Origin: Desulfoarculaceae bacterium
GTDB lineage: Bacteria > Desulfobacterota > Desulfobulbia > Desulfobulbales > Desulfocapsaceae
Assembly: GCA_019429465.1 (NCBI GenBank)
Contig: JAHYIV010000018.1
Span: 1 to 49,603, forward strand
Reading direction: 5' to 3'
Length of the DNA stretch: 49,603 nt
The stretch's first letter is position 1; every line of letters starts with the position of its first letter. A program made the translations under genes and the position numbers. The notes under the pieces were generated by a model. It was not told the origin of the DNA. It made no database searches and saw only the letters and a program-made list of their open reading frames with translations. Positions 16,569-24,813 of the stretch are shown here, in pieces.

Positions 16569-17296
16569 TACCCCTCCTCACCGTGGCGTTCATCGGCCGC
16601 GATCAGGCCATCCCGGAACTGAATCACCCTCCGGGCAAAGCGGGCCATATCAGCCTCATGGGTCACCATAATGATGGTGACCCCCAGCTCCTTGTTAAAC
16701 GAGCTCAGCAGCTCCATGATCTCCAGACTGCGGGCGGTATCGAGATTACCGGTCGGCTCATCAGCCAGCAGGACTGCCGGTTGGCTGACAATGGCCCGGG
16801 CAATCGCGACCCGTTGCTGCTGCCCGCCGGAGAGCTCACCCGGAGTATGGTGCTCCCAGCCGGACAGGCCGACCGATGTCAGGGCCTTGCGGGCCAGGTT
16901 ATGCCGCTCTGCTGCCCTGATTCCCCGGTAGATCAGGGGCAATTCAACATTTTCCAGGGCCGAGGTCCGATTGAGCAGATTAAAGCCCTGAAAGACAAAA
17001 CCCAGATGCTGCCGCCGCAGCATGGCCCGTTGATTGCGGTTCATGGCGCCGACCGGGGCATTTCTGAAGAGATATTTCCCTTCGGTGGGGGTGTCAAGAC
17101 AACCGATAATATTCATGACGGTGGACTTGCCGGAGCCACTGGGGCCCATGACCGCCACAAATTCGCCTTCATTGATAGTCATATCAACACCGCGCAGGGC
17201 CGGCATGGCCGCACTCCCCCGGCCGTAAACCTTGGTCACCCCCCGAAGTTCAATCAGGGGAACAGGCCCTGTTTCTGAAGCCGAGGTCACGATCAT
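16568..17296 (-). CDS. ABC transporter ATPase (MacB/LolD type)
   Basis: 242 residues with Walker A GPSGSGKST, Q loop (LGFVFQGFNLL), signature LSGGQQQRVAIARA, Walker B AVLLADEPTGNLD and the H loop VTHEAD. The NLD after Walker B and the overall spacing place it in the MacB/LolD class powering FtsX-fold permeases. The start overlaps the adaptor stop (ATGA), and its stop touches the permease start, so adaptor, ATPase and permease are one translationally coupled unit. Confidence 0.95.
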   Translation of the reverse strand: MIVTSASETGPVPLIELRGVTKVYGRGSAAMPALRGVDMTINEGEFVAVMGPSGSGKSTVMNIIGCLDTPTEGKYLFRNAPVGAMNRNQRAMLRRQHLGFVFQGFNLLNRTSALENVELPLIYRGIRAAERHNLARKALTSVGLSGWEHHTPGELSGGQQQRVAIARAIVSQPAVLLADEPTGNLDTARSLEIMELLSSFNKELGVTIIMVTHEADMARFARRVIQFRDGLIAADERHGEEG

Positions 17297-18600
17297 CGCC
17301 CCTTACTGCTCCCGCCACTGCTCGCCTCGACAATCAATTCCGTACCAGGGGCAATTTCACCAGAGATGATCTCACTCAGCATACCATCAGTGTCGCCGAC
17401 GGTAACCGCAACGGCAACCGGTTTATTATCTCGCAGGATCCAGACCTGCTGCTGATCTCTACCAGAAACAGCACTGCGACCTGATGATCTTGCGGTTTGG
17501 GGACGGCGGGGAAAGAGCTTACTGACCAGACTGCCGCCGGCAGCACGACCTTCTTTGGCCTCCTGCCGAGCCGGGGTAAACCGGAGGGCCGCGTTGGGAA
17601 CCAGCAGGGCATCATGGATATCTTTAACGACAATATCGGCCGTAGCGGTCATCCCGGGCCGTAAGGCCAGATCAGCGTTATCGACATTGAGCAGAGTCGG
17701 ATAGGTTACCACCCCGGCGCTCGCCTGCGAGCCATAGCGAACCTGCGTGATGCTGGCCGGAAAAATCCGCTCTGGATAGGCATCGACCGTAAAGGTCGCC
17801 GCCTGTCCTGATGCCACCTGACCCACATCCGCCTCATCCACATTCACCTGGAGATCCATCTGGGTCAGGTTCTCGGCCAGGGAGAAGAGCTCAGGAGACT
17901 GAAAAGAGGCCGCCACCGTCTGGCCGGGTTCAGCACTCCGCTTGAGCACAACACCGTCAATGGGTGATAGAACCACCGACTTTTCCAGATCAATCTTATC
18001 AATCTGCAGTTTCGCTTTTGCTTCAGCGATACTGGCCTCGGACAGGGCCTTATCCGCTTCCGCCCGTTTCAGTGCCGCCTCGGCTGCGTCGAAATCATGG
18101 ATCGAGGGCAGACGACCAGCACTCGACTGGCGGATAAGCCGCAGCCTCTCCAGCACCTGACTGGCCTCACGAAAACTGGCCCGGGCCTGCAGCAGTCTGG
18201 CCTTTGCCGATTCAAGGGCGGCATTTGACTGCAGGATTCGCGCCTCAAGTTTACCGGTGTCAAGCCTGGCCAGGACCTGCCCGGCCTTGACCTGATCGTT
18301 GTGATCCACCTCCACTGACTTGATGGTACCCGACACCTCAATACCCACCAGGACCTGATTGGTAGGTTCCAGATTACCGGTAGCGGTGACCAGCAGAGTC
18401 AAGTTACCGATCTGGGCCTGGGCGGTTTTGTATTGCACCTCCTGACTGGTTTTTAGCGCATTCCAGCGCCAGAAAACCAGCAGCCCCACGAGCAACAGCC
18501 CGGCCGGCAGCCAGAGCCACCATAATTTCCGATTCCCCTGGGGATGAAGGTCCAAGGACGCCATCATCTCATTATCCTCGGAAGCCCCTGTCTTACTCAT
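17293..18600 (-). CDS. MacA-like periplasmic adaptor (membrane fusion protein)
   Basis: 435 residues. One N-terminal membrane anchor (LWWLWLPAGLLLVGLLVFW) is followed by a split biotinyl-lipoyl domain (VSGTIKSVEVDHNDQVKAGQ, later LSPIDGVVLKRSAEPGQTV), a long alpha hairpin (LESAKARLLQARASFREASQ), a beta barrel and a membrane-proximal domain. Between the last two lies an unusual basic, Ser/Arg-rich insert (RRPQTARSSGRSAVSGRD). It should link the inner-membrane MacB-type transporter to an outer-membrane channel, which is not encoded here. First gene of the three-gene unit. Confidence 0.92.
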   Translation of the reverse strand: MSKTGASEDNEMMASLDLHPQGNRKLWWLWLPAGLLLVGLLVFWRWNALKTSQEVQYKTAQAQIGNLTLLVTATGNLEPTNQVLVGIEVSGTIKSVEVDHNDQVKAGQVLARLDTGKLEARILQSNAALESAKARLLQARASFREASQVLERLRLIRQSSAGRLPSIHDFDAAEAALKRAEADKALSEASIAEAKAKLQIDKIDLEKSVVLSPIDGVVLKRSAEPGQTVAASFQSPELFSLAENLTQMDLQVNVDEADVGQVASGQAATFTVDAYPERIFPASITQVRYGSQASAGVVTYPTLLNVDNADLALRPGMTATADIVVKDIHDALLVPNAALRFTPARQEAKEGRAAGGSLVSKLFPRRPQTARSSGRSAVSGRDQQQVWILRDNKPVAVAVTVGDTDGMLSEIISGEIAPGTELIVEASSGGSSKGR

Positions 18601-18710
18601 GATCTTTCATCCTTCTTCTCCAGGCCCTTCACTGAAGCCATATTTTAACAGTGGGCTGATTCACCGGCAACCGGGCATATTCTGGCTGCCGGTGTCAAAG
18701 TCAGGAACAT

Positions 18711-19343
18711 TCAAGTAAGCGCCGGAAACAGGCCTTTGATCCCGCCTGCAATAAACTCAACGGCGATAGCGGCCAGGATCAGCCCCATAACCCGCGAAAA
18801 AATATTGATACCCGTCTGGGTAATATGTCTGGAGATCCACGGGATAGCAAGAAAGGCCAGCCACAGCAGCAGTACAAGCAGTACTATGTCCAGCCCCATG
18901 AACAGATAATGCAGCGGAGCAGGGCTCTTCTGGGTATAGATAATAACCGTGCTGATAGCCCCGGGGCCGGCCAGCAGAGGCATGGAGATGGGAACAACCG
19001 CCACCGAATCCCGGCTGCCGGCGCTGGAAGCCTCTTCCTTACTGAAGGTGATCGCACTCTGCCGGGCATGCAGCATGGATAAGGCCATGAGCAGAAGCAG
19101 GATCCCTCCGGCAACGCGGAAGGAGTTGACACTGATGCCAAACAAACCGAGCAGAAACTCACCCGTAAAAAGGGCGGCGAGCAGGATCACCAGGACAGAA
19201 ACAACCGTGACTTTGATGGTCCGCTTGAATTCCTCGTCCGAGGCATCCGCTGTCAAGGCCATGACAATGGGGATGGCCCCGAGGGGATTGACAATTGCCA
19301 CCAAGGCAAGAAAAATCTTGGCATATTCCGTAAATTCGAGCAT
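18711..19343 (-). CDS. MarC-family integral membrane protein
   Basis: 210 residues from ATG 19343; GGAGG lies 9 nt upstream of this ATG, whereas the first ATG (19352) abuts the SD. Six hydrophobic helices, with the MarC hallmark IVNPLGAIPIVMAL near the start and MPLLAGPGAISTVIIY in the middle. The NPxGAIP repeats define the MarC/YchE family, whose molecular function remains uncertain (once wrongly linked to antibiotic resistance). It stands alone between the exporter and purC. Confidence 0.93.
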   Translation of the reverse strand: MLEFTEYAKIFLALVAIVNPLGAIPIVMALTADASDEEFKRTIKVTVVSVLVILLAALFTGEFLLGLFGISVNSFRVAGGILLLLMALSMLHARQSAITFSKEEASSAGSRDSVAVVPISMPLLAGPGAISTVIIYTQKSPAPLHYLFMGLDIVLLVLLLWLAFLAIPWISRHITQTGINIFSRVMGLILAAIAVEFIAGGIKGLFPALT

Positions 19344-19415
19344 GACCATCATCCTCCAGGAGCATACCCCCGAGAAGCCCCCTGCTTCTAGAATTGGGGA
19401 ACCGTTACCAATCGA

Positions 19416-20309
19416 TTATCCTTCGGTCAGCCGTCGCAGGGCCTCTTCGTAGCGGACTTTTGTCTTGTCAATGATCTCTGCCGGCAATCTGGGTGGTGGC
19501 GGGGTCTTGTCCCAATCCAGGGTAGAGAGATAATCGCGGAGGAACTGTTTGTCAAAACTTGCCTGGCCCCGGCCGGCTTGATATTCGTCTACCGGCCAGA
19601 AGCGGGAGGAGTCAGGGGTCAGCACCTCGTCAATCAGGATCAAGCGGTCGCCAAGGACACCCAGCTCAAACTTGGTGTCGGCAATGATAATCCCCTTTTC
19701 GCGGGCATAATCGGCGGCCCGGCTGTAGAGCTTGATGCTGATATCAGCAATCTCACGGGCCCGCTCGCGGCCGAGCATGGTCTCCATGGCGGCCAGGGAA
19801 ATATTCTCGTCATGGTCGCCGAGTGCCGCCTTGGTGGAGGGGGTAAACAGAGGTTGGGGAAACCGGTCGGATTCCCGCATCCCGGCGGGCAGGGCAAAGC
19901 CGCAGACCGTCGGATTCTGCTGATAGGCGCTCCAGAACGAACCGGAGAGATAGCCCCGCACGATGCACTCAATGGTCAGGGGCTGGGTCTTGCGCACCAG
20001 CATGGAGCGGCCGGCCAACTGGTCGGCATAGGGCTGGCACAGTTCGGGATATTCGCTCACGTCGGCGGTGATCAGGTGGTTATCCACGATATCGCCCAGC
20101 AGGTCAAACCAGAACAGGGAGATCTGGGTCAGGATCCGGCCCTTGCCCGGTACCGGGTCATCCATCACCACATCATAGGCCGAGATCCGGTCGGTTGCCA
20201 CCATCAGCAGCTTATCGTCATGACCGGGAATGGCGTACATATCCCTGACCTTTCCCCGATGCACCAGGTTCAGTCCGGCAAAATCAGTGTTTACGATTGT
20301 CTGAGTCAT
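19416..20309 (-). CDS. purC: Phosphoribosylaminoimidazole-succinocarboxamide (SAICAR) synthase
   Basis: 297 residues, ATG after GGAG. It carries the family motifs LVHRGKVRDMY (ATP loop), PLTIECIVRGYLSGSFW, DTKFELGVLGDRLILIDEVL and TPDSSRFWP. It joins aspartate to CAIR with ATP in purine synthesis. Length about 300 is the long form also seen in many Desulfobacterota and fungi. It follows adk after a terminator and is likely transcribed separately. Confidence 0.97.
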   Translation of the reverse strand: MTQTIVNTDFAGLNLVHRGKVRDMYAIPGHDDKLLMVATDRISAYDVVMDDPVPGKGRILTQISLFWFDLLGDIVDNHLITADVSEYPELCQPYADQLAGRSMLVRKTQPLTIECIVRGYLSGSFWSAYQQNPTVCGFALPAGMRESDRFPQPLFTPSTKAALGDHDENISLAAMETMLGRERAREIADISIKLYSRAADYAREKGIIIADTKFELGVLGDRLILIDEVLTPDSSRFWPVDEYQAGRGQASFDKQFLRDYLSTLDWDKTPPPPRLPAEIIDKTKVRYEEALRRLTEG

Positions 20310-20328
20310 TTATTCACTGCTCCAGGCT

Positions 20329-20367
20329 TAAAAGAAAGAAGGCTGACCGGACATGAGCGGTCAGCCT
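20329..20367 (-). terminator. Terminator after adk
   Basis: AGGCTGACCG pairs with CGGTCAGCCT around GACATGAG, followed on the minus strand by TTCTTTCTTTT. It lies between adk and purC. Confidence 0.8.
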
Positions 20368-20387
20368 CCCTGACAGAATCCCGCAGA

Positions 20388-21035
20388 CTACAGGTTCAGT
20401 TTGGCCTTGATGGCCTTAATAACGTCATCGCTGGAGGTGGCGGGCACGCTCACCAGCAACCCTTTCTCCCGGTAGAATCCAACAAGAGGAGCGGTCTTCT
20501 CGTTATAGGTCTCAAGTCGATGAGTGATGGCCATCTCGGTTTCATCCTCGCGCTGTACTATCCTGGCGCCACACTTGTCACAGATTCCCACGACCTTGGG
20601 AGGATTGGACGTTATATTATAGATGGACTGACATTTCGGATTCTCGCAGGTCCGACGGGTACAGAGACGATCAAGGAGAATATCACGGGGCACATCAATT
20701 TCAACAACCATATCGAGCTTGATATCGAGCCTGGTCAGCAACTGGGTCAATTCCTCGGCCTGAGGAATTGTGCGGGGAAAACCATCAAGCAGAAAGCCCT
20801 TGGCACAATCAGGCTCCTGCAGACGTTTTTCCATGATCCCCATGATCAGGGAATCAGGCACCAGATCGCCCCGGGTCATGTAACCCTCTGCCTCAAGGCC
20901 GAGCTCGCTTTTCGCCTGAACAGCGCCACGCAGAATATCGCCGGTAGAGATCTGGACCGAGCCATCGAGTGCGGTCAACAACTTGGCGACGGTGCCTTTT
21001 CCAGCGCCGGGGGCGCCCAACAGAATCAGTTTCAT
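20388..21035 (-). CDS. adk: Adenylate kinase, zinc-lid type
   Basis: 215 residues, ATG after AAGGAG. P-loop GAPGAGKGT, AMP-binding ISTGDILRGA, and a lid with cysteines (CTRRTCENPKCQSIYN, then CDKCGARIV) as in zinc-containing adenylate kinases. It converts AMP + ATP to 2 ADP. The residue after the P-loop is Val (GKGTVAK) rather than the common Gln, and the first helix is shorter than usual, but all catalytic Arg residues appear present. Confidence 0.96.
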   Translation of the reverse strand: MKLILLGAPGAGKGTVAKLLTALDGSVQISTGDILRGAVQAKSELGLEAEGYMTRGDLVPDSLIMGIMEKRLQEPDCAKGFLLDGFPRTIPQAEELTQLLTRLDIKLDMVVEIDVPRDILLDRLCTRRTCENPKCQSIYNITSNPPKVVGICDKCGARIVQREDETEMAITHRLETYNEKTAPLVGFYREKGLLVSVPATSSDDVIKAIKAKLNL

Positions 21036-21405
21036 TATATTCTCCTTGTCATTAAAATAAAATCTTCATGCAGTTATTGCAAAGTTCATAGATTGATCCC
21101 TATTTACCACGAGACATAAAATAAATAAATATAAACTCTTTTGTAACTATCCAGCTTAATGCCGGGAAAATGCCAAAACACATGTCACGTAACTATTCAG
21201 CAGTGCCTCATATGCGAGAAAGTGGCCTGCGCAGTGTACTGATTCGTACATGAGCAGACCGATGACAAAGCAGATGAGGTGCTGCTGGACAGTTACACTC
21301 TTTTCCTTGCACTGCCAGTGAAATAGGACGAATATCTTTCAGACAGTCTCAGCCTCAAACCTGGACCTTTCAATCACCCTTGATCTTTGCCGCCTTCTTC
21401 CCGGC
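21036..21405. other. 370-bp intergenic region with a type D repeat
   Basis: No gene seen. The middle is occupied by the GTAA-ended type D element (21143-21296) with its target duplication. Outside it the sequence is AT-rich (21050-21142) and then unremarkable up to the DUF3108 stop codon. Confidence 0.6.
21135..21304 (+). mobile_element. Type D MITE-like element with 8-bp target duplication (IS66-like ends)
   Basis: The element spans 21143-21296 (154 bp). Left end GTAACTATCCAGC and right end GCTGGACAGTTAC are inverted repeats (12 of 13 match). The 8 bp before it and the 8 bp after it are identical: ACTCTTTT (21135-21142 and 21297-21304). GTAA termini with 8-bp duplications are the hallmark of the IS66 family. 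Inside, a second GTAACTATTCAGCAGTGCC at 21189 makes 21189-21296 a long imperfect palindrome. It has no coding capacity, so it must be moved in trans. Confidence 0.85.
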
Positions 21406-22251
21406 CTAGTGACCCGGCTCCTGCTGACCCAGATTCCACTGCCTGCCGCAGGAGGTGCCGTGATAGGCGACCAGCTCGGCGGTGAGCGAGCCGATCAGGA
21501 TCTTGGAGCGGATGCGCACCGGAATCCGGCAATTATCATCGGTCAACCAGATCACCGTATCACCGCTCTTGTCATAGAGCCCTTTGAAGGTCATGCGGGG
21601 CAGGACTTCAATCACCCTCACCGGCCCCAGCAGGGTTTGATCAAGTCGGGTCCGCCGCCTGGGTGTCACCACCACTTCATGCCGTTTTTCATCGGCAAAG
21701 GTGGGCACGACCACCGAGGTTTCGAGCGCAAGGGGCAGCACGCGGGTGAAGAAAAAAGCAGAGAACTCATTATGGACTTTACCGGTCACGCTAAACGCCT
21801 TCTCTGCCTCCTCATTTTTCCGGTAGCGCACCCCACCGCCCTCCTGATCATAGAAGGTCAGACGATGCGCTTTATAACTGCGACCCTCTTTCTGCTCGAC
21901 CTCATACCGGATCGGCAAGCGCTCCGGCCCCTGCACCAAGGTGATAAAGGTGTCATCAACCGGATAAAAAAAACGGAAGGCCCCATGATCAGTGACCCGG
22001 GCATGGATCTCAAAACTTTCTGGATCCAAAGCAGCCCTGGTTATACGCAGGCGCAGTTCGCCGATCTTGATGCCGCCGCTCCAGGACACATCATAGCGGA
22101 AGGTCTCATCACCACCGTAGGCAGAATGCAGGAGAACGGGATCCGGCAGGCCAGGGGGATGAGTTTCGGCCGCCATAGCCCCGGTGACACCAAAAAAGAG
22201 GATGAGAGAAGACCAGAGTATTCCCCGGAATCGTGTCACGATGTCAATCAT
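21406..22251 (-). CDS. DUF3108-family exported protein
   Basis: 281 residues. The start overlaps the ubiA-like stop by 8 nt (ATGATTGA). It has a signal peptide (GILWSSLILFFGVTGAMAAE), then a beta-rich domain (DETFRYDVSWSGGIKIGELR, later YDKSGDTVIWLTDDNCRIPV with RIRSKILIGSLTAELV) typical of DUF3108 proteins of the periplasm or cell envelope. Biochemical function is unknown. It is last in the menaquinone operon by position and coupling, but no link to quinone synthesis can be shown from sequence. Confidence 0.8.
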   Translation of the reverse strand: MIDIVTRFRGILWSSLILFFGVTGAMAAETHPPGLPDPVLLHSAYGGDETFRYDVSWSGGIKIGELRLRITRAALDPESFEIHARVTDHGAFRFFYPVDDTFITLVQGPERLPIRYEVEQKEGRSYKAHRLTFYDQEGGGVRYRKNEEAEKAFSVTGKVHNEFSAFFFTRVLPLALETSVVVPTFADEKRHEVVVTPRRRTRLDQTLLGPVRVIEVLPRMTFKGLYDKSGDTVIWLTDDNCRIPVRIRSKILIGSLTAELVAYHGTSCGRQWNLGQQEPGH

Positions 22252-23104
22252 TTCCGGTCAGCAGGGCAAGCCAGGTAGCGGCGAAGAGAGTAAGACTGAT
22301 CACCCCGTTCAGCGAAAAGAAAGATCCCTGGATCCGGGACAGATCGCGGGGGTTGACCACCAGATGCTGATAGAAGAGGACGACGGCGGTGAACGCCACA
22401 CCGAGATAATACCAGAGGTTGAGGCTGGCCTGAATCCCGGTCAGAACAAAGAGAAGAAAGGCCAGGAGATGAAACCCCACCGCCAGCCGGAAGGCATTTT
22501 CCCGCCCCAGGCGGGAAGGCAGGGAGTGCAGACCAGCGCCCAGGTCAAAATCGGCATCCAGACAGGCATAGATGGTATCAAAACCGGCCACCCAGAACAG
22601 GACCGCGGCAGAAAGCACCCAGGGGAAGCCTGACAGACTGCCCGCCACCGCCACCCAACCGCCCAGGGGGGAAAAGGCCAGGGCCACACCCAGCACCAGA
22701 TGGCACAGCGAGGTGAAACGCTTGGTCAGGGAATAAAACAGGGTCAGCCCCAGGGCCAGGGGCGCCAGCTTCAGAGTCAGCTCATTGAGGTTGTAACAGG
22801 CAAAGAAAAAAAGAAGGCCGGCGACAATCACCATACCCCAGGCCTCGATCAGCCGCACCTCGCCCGCCGGGATCGCCCGGCCCGCGGTGCGGGGATTATT
22901 ACTGTCAAAATGGCGGTCGACAATGCGGTTAAAACCCATGGCGCTGGTTCTGGCCCCGACCATGGCCAGGACCACCCAGAGGAAGACCATCCCCTCCGGC
23001 GCCCCGCGGCCGGCCAGAAAGGCCCCCATCAGGGCAAAGGGCATGGCAAAGACCGTGAGCTTGAACTTGACCATCTCGAGGAGAACAGCGATTTTCTTCA
23101 GCAT
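22244..23104 (-). CDS. UbiA-family prenyltransferase, probable MqnP
   Basis: 286 residues, eight to nine membrane helices. Both Asp-rich prenyl-diphosphate motifs are present: NRIVDRHFD (N59-D63-D67) and DTIYACLDADFD. It overlaps ubiX by 7 nt (ATGCTGA). Located in a futalosine-pathway operon, it most likely prenylates 1,4-dihydroxy-6-naphthoate (the MqnP step) in the inner membrane. Homology alone would fit 4-hydroxybenzoate octaprenyltransferase (UbiA) as well; the operon decides in favour of menaquinone. Confidence 0.9.
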   Translation of the reverse strand: MLKKIAVLLEMVKFKLTVFAMPFALMGAFLAGRGAPEGMVFLWVVLAMVGARTSAMGFNRIVDRHFDSNNPRTAGRAIPAGEVRLIEAWGMVIVAGLLFFFACYNLNELTLKLAPLALGLTLFYSLTKRFTSLCHLVLGVALAFSPLGGWVAVAGSLSGFPWVLSAAVLFWVAGFDTIYACLDADFDLGAGLHSLPSRLGRENAFRLAVGFHLLAFLLFVLTGIQASLNLWYYLGVAFTAVVLFYQHLVVNPRDLSRIQGSFFSLNGVISLTLFAATWLALLTGND

Positions 23105-23685
23105 TTACTCTCCCCTGCGTCCCAGCGCCGCCGCCCCGGGATATCAAGCCCGATCTGATCGGCAAGCCGCCAGGAAAAGGTGTCGGCCGCCTCTTCCAGG
23201 CTGGCAGGTTGCAGATAATAACCCGGCATGGGCGGGCAGATGATGGCCCCGGCGTCATGGGCCGCCAGCATATTTTTGAGATGTGTCCGGTTCAGAGGGG
23301 TTTCCCTGACCACCAGCACCAGATCTTTACGCTCTTTCAGCATCACATCGGCGCAACGCTGGATTAGGTTGGCTGAGATGCCGGCGGCGATGGCGGCCAG
23401 AGTCCCCATGCTGCAGGGCAGGACCAGCATGGCATCATAGCCGCTGGAACCAGAGGCCGGAGGCGCGGCAAAATCACGGCAGTTAAACCAGGTGGTGACC
23501 GCCGGCAGCTCCTGCGGGATCAGCCCTTTTTCCAGGCCCAGCACCTTGTGCCCGGCCTCGGAACAGATACCATGCACCACCAGATCAAGATCCTGAATGG
23601 CCCGCAGAAAAGACTGGAGATACAACATACCCGAGGCGCCAGTCACTGCCACCAGGATTTTTTTTGAACCTTTCCTGTTTACCAT
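23098..23685 (-). CDS. UbiX-like flavin prenyltransferase (MqnM-like)
   Basis: 195 residues from ATG 23685, which has GGGAAGAG upstream; a longer GTG start at 23754 is less likely. Hallmarks are ILVAVTGASGMLY (FMN site), VLPCSMGTLAAIAAGISANL and LVLVVRETPLNRTHLKNML. UbiX makes prenylated FMN, the cofactor of UbiD-type decarboxylases; in the futalosine route this serves removal of the naphthoate carboxyl group. The UbiD partner is not in this window. Coupled to the UbiA-like gene by a 7-nt overlap. Confidence 0.92.
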   Translation of the reverse strand: MVNRKGSKKILVAVTGASGMLYLQSFLRAIQDLDLVVHGICSEAGHKVLGLEKGLIPQELPAVTTWFNCRDFAAPPASGSSGYDAMLVLPCSMGTLAAIAAGISANLIQRCADVMLKERKDLVLVVRETPLNRTHLKNMLAAHDAGAIICPPMPGYYLQPASLEEAADTFSWRLADQIGLDIPGRRRWDAGESKC

Positions 23686-23753
23686 TTCTCTTCCCACCCC
23701 CTTCCGACTCTCCACTTCTTCCTCACAACTTACCAGGTGTTCATTCCTACTCA

Positions 23754-24620
23754 CTACTCAACAGCATCAACGATCTTCAATGGCAGCGCCTTCGCCGACC
23801 CTTCACCCCGAGCAATCAGATAGCGAAAAAACCGCTCCAGGGCCCGTATTTTTTCCGACCCAAGATCATAGCCAATGGCGCGCAGATAGACATAACATTC
23901 ATCCGGATGCATGGGAATTCTCGGGGCCGCCAATTCACACACAGCCTCCAGATTCTGCCGCCCCTTACGGGCACACTCGATAAGTTCCCGATGGATCCGG
24001 GCCAGGGTTTCAGGCTCTCTCCGACAAAATTCCTCGCGCACCGCAAACAGAGCAAAAACAAAGGGCAGCCCGGTGTGACGCCGCCACACAGCCCCCAGAT
24101 CAAGCTGATAGGGAAAACGCTCATCGCCCACCAGACGCAGGGCCTGATCACCAATGGCCAGCAACGCCTGGGCCTGGTCGCCCGGGCCACTACTCATATC
24201 AGCAACAACGTCGCCGGTTCTGTACAAGGGTTTGACCCCATAAAATTCTTCAAGAATGATCTTGACCAGAAAGACCGAGGTCTGGGACTGGCCACTGAGC
24301 AGCACCGGACAGCCCTCGAGCTTACAGGGATCGACCCTGGAGAAGAGAAACACGGAGCCCACAGAGCCATTGGCACTGATCGACAGATCAGCCAGAATAC
24401 GATACAGTTCCGGTCGGGCGCAATATTCATGGGAGGAGACAAAGCCGAGATCAAGTTCCCCTGCCGCCAGCATCCGGTTCAAGGTGGAAGGCGGCGCCTC
24501 AACCATATGCCACTGGGCAGGCTGGATCCTTTGCTTCCAGCTCTCATAGATCGGCGCGGTATTGATATAGTTGACCATGCCGATCCTGGCCGTTGTTGGC
24601 AATTGCATCTTCTCTGTCAT
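23754..24620 (-). CDS. mqnA: MqnA, chorismate dehydratase of futalosine menaquinone synthesis
   Basis: 288 residues, ATG after AGGAAAATA. It shows the MqnA pattern ARIGMVNYINTAPIYE, DLGFVSSHEYC and SVGSVFLFSR, with a two-lobe periplasmic-binding-protein fold. It dehydrates chorismate to 3-enolpyruvyl-benzoate, the first committed step. MqnE, MqnC and a deaminase candidate lie upstream on the same strand. A gap of 193 bp without an evident gene separates it from the amidohydrolase gene. Confidence 0.92.
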   Translation of the reverse strand: MTEKMQLPTTARIGMVNYINTAPIYESWKQRIQPAQWHMVEAPPSTLNRMLAAGELDLGFVSSHEYCARPELYRILADLSISANGSVGSVFLFSRVDPCKLEGCPVLLSGQSQTSVFLVKIILEEFYGVKPLYRTGDVVADMSSGPGDQAQALLAIGDQALRLVGDERFPYQLDLGAVWRRHTGLPFVFALFAVREEFCRREPETLARIHRELIECARKGRQNLEAVCELAAPRIPMHPDECYVYLRAIGYDLGSEKIRALERFFRYLIARGEGSAKALPLKIVDAVE

Positions 24621-24813
24621 TATTTTCCTGGATTCAAATTGTCAGCACAAGACAACGGTTGACCAGAAAGACAATTTTTCGAGATTTCCATACCCTCTGT
24701 CATTTATCCGCAAGTCGATCAGAGAGACGTCCGCGGCATGCCGGAGCGACCAACTTTCATTTTTCGTTGCGGCTGGCCATCCTGCTCCAGCCATGCTGGT
24801 TACTCTGTCCATT

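Noticed and set aside
19578..21119. Plus-strand frame of 513 codons
   Set aside because: It runs antisense through purC and adk, both with intact catalytic motifs; no ribosome site or family resemblance.
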